64,000 nucleotides of DNA from NCBI RefSeq assembly GCF_037975245.1, contig NC_092580.1, positions 18,650,501 through 18,714,500 of the forward strand, read 5' to 3'. Below the pieces are notes generated by a model. That model worked only from the letters and a program-made list of their open reading frames with translations. It was not told where the DNA came from and did not search any database. This document shows positions 61,031 to 64,000 of this stretch, piece by piece. Both the position numbers and the translations under genes were made by a program. The DNA is from Apostichopus japonicus. Taxonomy: Eukaryota; Echinodermata; Holothuroidea; Aspidochirotida; Stichopodidae. Numbering within the stretch: the stretch's first letter is position 1; the number at the start of each line of letters is the position of its first letter.

Positions 61031-62406
61031 CTGTTGATTAAAATTACTGGTTAAAGCCATACCAATACATAATATGTTGCTACAATACTTGTTATCATTT
61101 TAGCAGCTTTAGACTCTTTAAATTATATTAATTCCCTTTTCATTTATCTTGAACTTTTATTACATTTATAAGAATGTAAGTTAAGCTGACATGCAAACAA
61201 GCTTTGCGGCGAAATATCGCCAGAATTACAAAATTACAAATATTACAACTTGTCCCTAAATGTGTCCCCCACTCCCCCTACCCTCGGCAGCCCGTGGATA
61301 CTTGCAGGGCGTGAAGTGTTCATCAAGAGGATACTTTTGAAATACAAAAGAAAAAGAGTGCCGAAAAGTTCGGGGTGGAGACGTATAGTAATGGTGAGGA
61401 TACACTCTGGATTCTACTCACGGTGGAACCTGGGGACAAACACATGGTCATTTGGGGTTTCACGGACGATCGGTCTGTTAATTCGATATTTCCGTCACGT
61501 TCGAGTAGTGTATCTAACGTGTGAAAATCTAATGTGGAGATATGTTTACCAATTCGTGTCCTACTGCCTGACGTGGTGCGAAAATGTTCAACAAATGTAA
61601 TTATCGGAAGTAGTTTGAGGAAAGAATATGCAGACGGAAACTGGAATTCCATTGTTCATCCGACCTACTGTCGTAATTCATAATAGAATGACGCCATTTT
61701 ACCCTCCCCCTCTCTCTCTTTCTTCATGTGATATGAATTAGTTGGGTGGTTGTAGATAAAACGTTAAGCTATGGGATTAGCTTGGGGAATTCAATATGTA
61801 GAAACTGCATTTTCTCGCGCTTCTGTGTTATTTGGTGAAACATTCCCCTGCTGTTCAACTGCTAAGTAATCTGTATTGAGTATATAAGGAAAGCAAAGAG
61901 AGCATAGCCTTGTAGTATCTGTATAATATGTTGAGCACGAATACAACTAGAGCTTTCCATTGTTATGAATATACCCGTATATATTTACAAGGCTCCACGT
62001 ACTATAGTAATCTGACACTATAATGATTTGCACAATGTCTCGAGTACGACTAAAAATACATAACCTGGGCAAGCTAATGTGCAAGATAGTCTAGATTAGT
62101 TCATCCAGTCTGTAGTATTAAAGTGGGAGATTATGTTATAACCCAAAGTCGCTCGTTTACACCAGGGAGTTTCCATAAGAACAGCACGCTGTTTACACTA
62201 GGTAACCGATATGATCCTGGGTCAAATGAATCGTAGTTTCTGGCACAACGTCGTGCGCAATACATTGTATACATAGGTATGCTCCGTGTCATCCATTGCT
62301 GTTAATTTGATGCAATATTTTGCAATATTTTGTTAATTATTTGATACAATATTTTTTAGGCTGTAATATTTTTACGCTGTAATATTTTTAAGTTGTAATA
62401 TTTTAT
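61031..62406. other. No recognisable feature
   Basis: Frames at 61250-61650 on both strands have no domain. A signal-peptide exon of the aGPCR could be here but none is convincing. Confidence 0.45.
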
Positions 62407-62487
62407 GCGATTTTGTGAAGTGCTTTGAGATCATTCTTTGATGTAAAGCGCTATATAAGAATAAATTATTATTATAATTATTATTAA
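62407..62487 (+). mobile_element. LINE/SINE 3' tail with (ATT)n end
   Basis: GTGAAGTGCTTTGAGATCAT, then AAAGCGCTATATAAGAATAA and an (ATT)n run. The AAAGCGCTATATAA tail followed by ATT repeats is common at the 3' ends of CR1/L2-type LINEs and the SINEs that use them. Upstream TGTAATATTTTTA repeats are probably not part of it. Confidence 0.55.
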
Positions 62488-64000
62488 CTTTCCCGATCTT
62501 TGGCAGATCACACAGATGATCAGAGTGCTGAACTTGTCCGCTGTTCGTTTTTCTTTTCCCTCTGAGGACAAGAGCGCCGATCATTTAAACGATCGTTTTG
62601 GATTCTGACCCACCGGTTTGACCATCATAAAGTCGTTGATCATATATAGCTATTGGTATCCCTTTAATCCCGGTTTAGTGTTATTCATAAATATAACGCC
62701 GCTAGTACTGTGACTATACATATAGCCTAGTATGTGCTACACAGACCGAAGAGTGAGGCATCGTAATAATAAGTGGAGCTGTACTAGGCTACCTGTACCG
62801 TATATAATTAACTATATGAACGGAACAAATAGTCGTTTTTATTATAAACATCTTTGTTAACATAACTTGGACCTGTCATAACATAAGTCCCTGCTGTATG
62901 TAGTTTTAATTAAACTTAGCGGCAGTTTGGAGATACGCATTATAGACACCGAAATACTGAATGTCAGAGTTATCGATGAGTTGATGCGCCTTCATATCTA
63001 GTTTACCAAACGAATACACACATGAAAAAGACATGTCGTGATACTGCTCGTTCCAGCCCATAGGATCCTAAATAAATGATGTTTGGCGGAGTAATCGATA
63101 AACAGTTTCATGATCAGAAATTATACTCTCTTTGAATGTTAAGTTATTGTTACACTGCTTCTATAACTAAAAGAACATTGTTTGTGAATCAGTAACAATA
63201 AACCGTTTAAGGAAATATAAACTTTGAGACCTGAATTACATATTAAGTGCGTTATGATACTCATGCTCGTCTCCTTCCTTGTCTACATAGGCTGTTTTTT
63301 TTTGTTTTTTTTTTCTTTTTCAGCTTTCGTTTTTTTTTTACCACCACGGTTGATGCACTTTTACACTTTCGTGATGAGGATATTGGCATGCACGGTGTAT
63401 TCCTATAATTGTGCTGTTTTTTTTTCTTGCTTTTTTGTTTTTTGGTTGCTATTAAGATCATTTCTATGGCTGTTAGCCTATTTAGCTTATTTCCTGTACC
63501 AATTACACCTTACCGCCCCACGACTGTGCACTTTAACAAAGTTAACAAAATATAAAACAACCTATAGGCTACTCGTGATTGGTATATGCGGGTGCTCTTT
63601 GGAGGGCAGTTCACTCTTTGTTTTGATAAGGATGTGACGAGTATTGGTAGATATTACGAGAAGTTTTTTATTATTTCCTTATACCAAGATTACATATATG
63701 ACATGTATGGGGCAATATTGGATTTCAAATATAATGCTTTGCGTCGTGTCAAATCCATTATGAGCAAAAGTATAATATATGTGATGGTCAAATTAGGTCA
63801 CAATACCTGCCTAGAATTGCCAAAGTGCGGTGTTTTCCTTGAGATTTAGGTAGGGTGCTATTACGAAGTGCTACTTTGTTACAAGTTGATGCTATGTTCA
63901 TTTTATATATTATGATTAATCAGTACCAAAGGCATCGTCAAATCCAAAGGGTAAACATAGTGCTGTTATATTACTTTGAATTTCCATTTCAGAATCTTAT
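62488..64000. other. No recognisable feature
   Basis: AT-rich. The open frame at 63224-63637 (plus) is dominated by T-runs translated as phenylalanine and is not credible. Confidence 0.45.

Noticed and set aside
63224-63637. 137-codon plus-strand frame resembling a membrane protein
   Set aside because: Hydrophobicity comes from T homopolymers read as phenylalanine; no domain or exon signals.

Overview
The window looks like nuclear DNA of an invertebrate animal: AT-rich, with spliced genes (GT/AG introns), many decayed non-LTR, Penelope-like and DNA transposons, tRNA-derived SINEs and long dinucleotide repeats. A multi-domain adhesion GPCR and satellites rich in AGGTCA half-sites would fit a marine deuterostome such as an echinoderm. 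That placement is inference; no marker here fixes the species.

Region 1-7.6 kb is a mosaic of hAT-type DNA transposons, with one 8-bp target-site duplication (TSD) enclosing a 3.2-kb composite that holds leucine-rich-repeat (LRR) exons, plus a tRNA-derived SINE. Region 7.6-12.3 kb looks like one large terminal-inverted-repeat element with CGACTAA-type subterminal repeats and a 1.4-kb imperfect palindrome inside. Two plausible coding exons of an unidentified plus-strand gene follow (12.35-13.35 kb). Region 13.5-18.4 kb is a roughly 400-bp satellite rich in AGGTCA direct repeats, interrupted by a 601-bp MITE. Region 20.1-21.3 kb is a hairpin-bearing 88-bp tandem repeat with a 418-bp higher-order period.

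The main genes are on the minus strand. An adhesion GPCR runs from 61.0 kb down to 43.0 kb and can be read in 12 phase-consistent exons: a small Cys-rich exon, a C-type-lectin-like domain, a hormone-receptor-motif-like region, a GAIN domain with GPS, and seven transmembrane segments. Its 3' part (GAIN to 7TM) is duplicated at 21.7-32.8 kb without the ectodomain exons. The two copies (about 10 kb each) form a segmental duplication. Copy 1 later received a 5'-truncated LINE (14-bp TSD) and a hAT MITE (8-bp TSD); copy 2 keeps the empty sites. Copy 1 also carries a 21-nt in-frame insertion in TM1.

Between the copies lie a decayed CR1/Jockey-like LINE, a Penelope-like element (GIY-YIG domain and a hammerhead ribozyme motif), and an intact 333-aa rhodopsin-class GPCR with a dead duplicate of its first coding exon just upstream. 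The first 1 kb, 18.4-20 kb and 61-64 kb hold nothing I can assign. All exon calls rest on reading frame, splice signals, duplicate comparison and recalled family motifs; no database search was possible.
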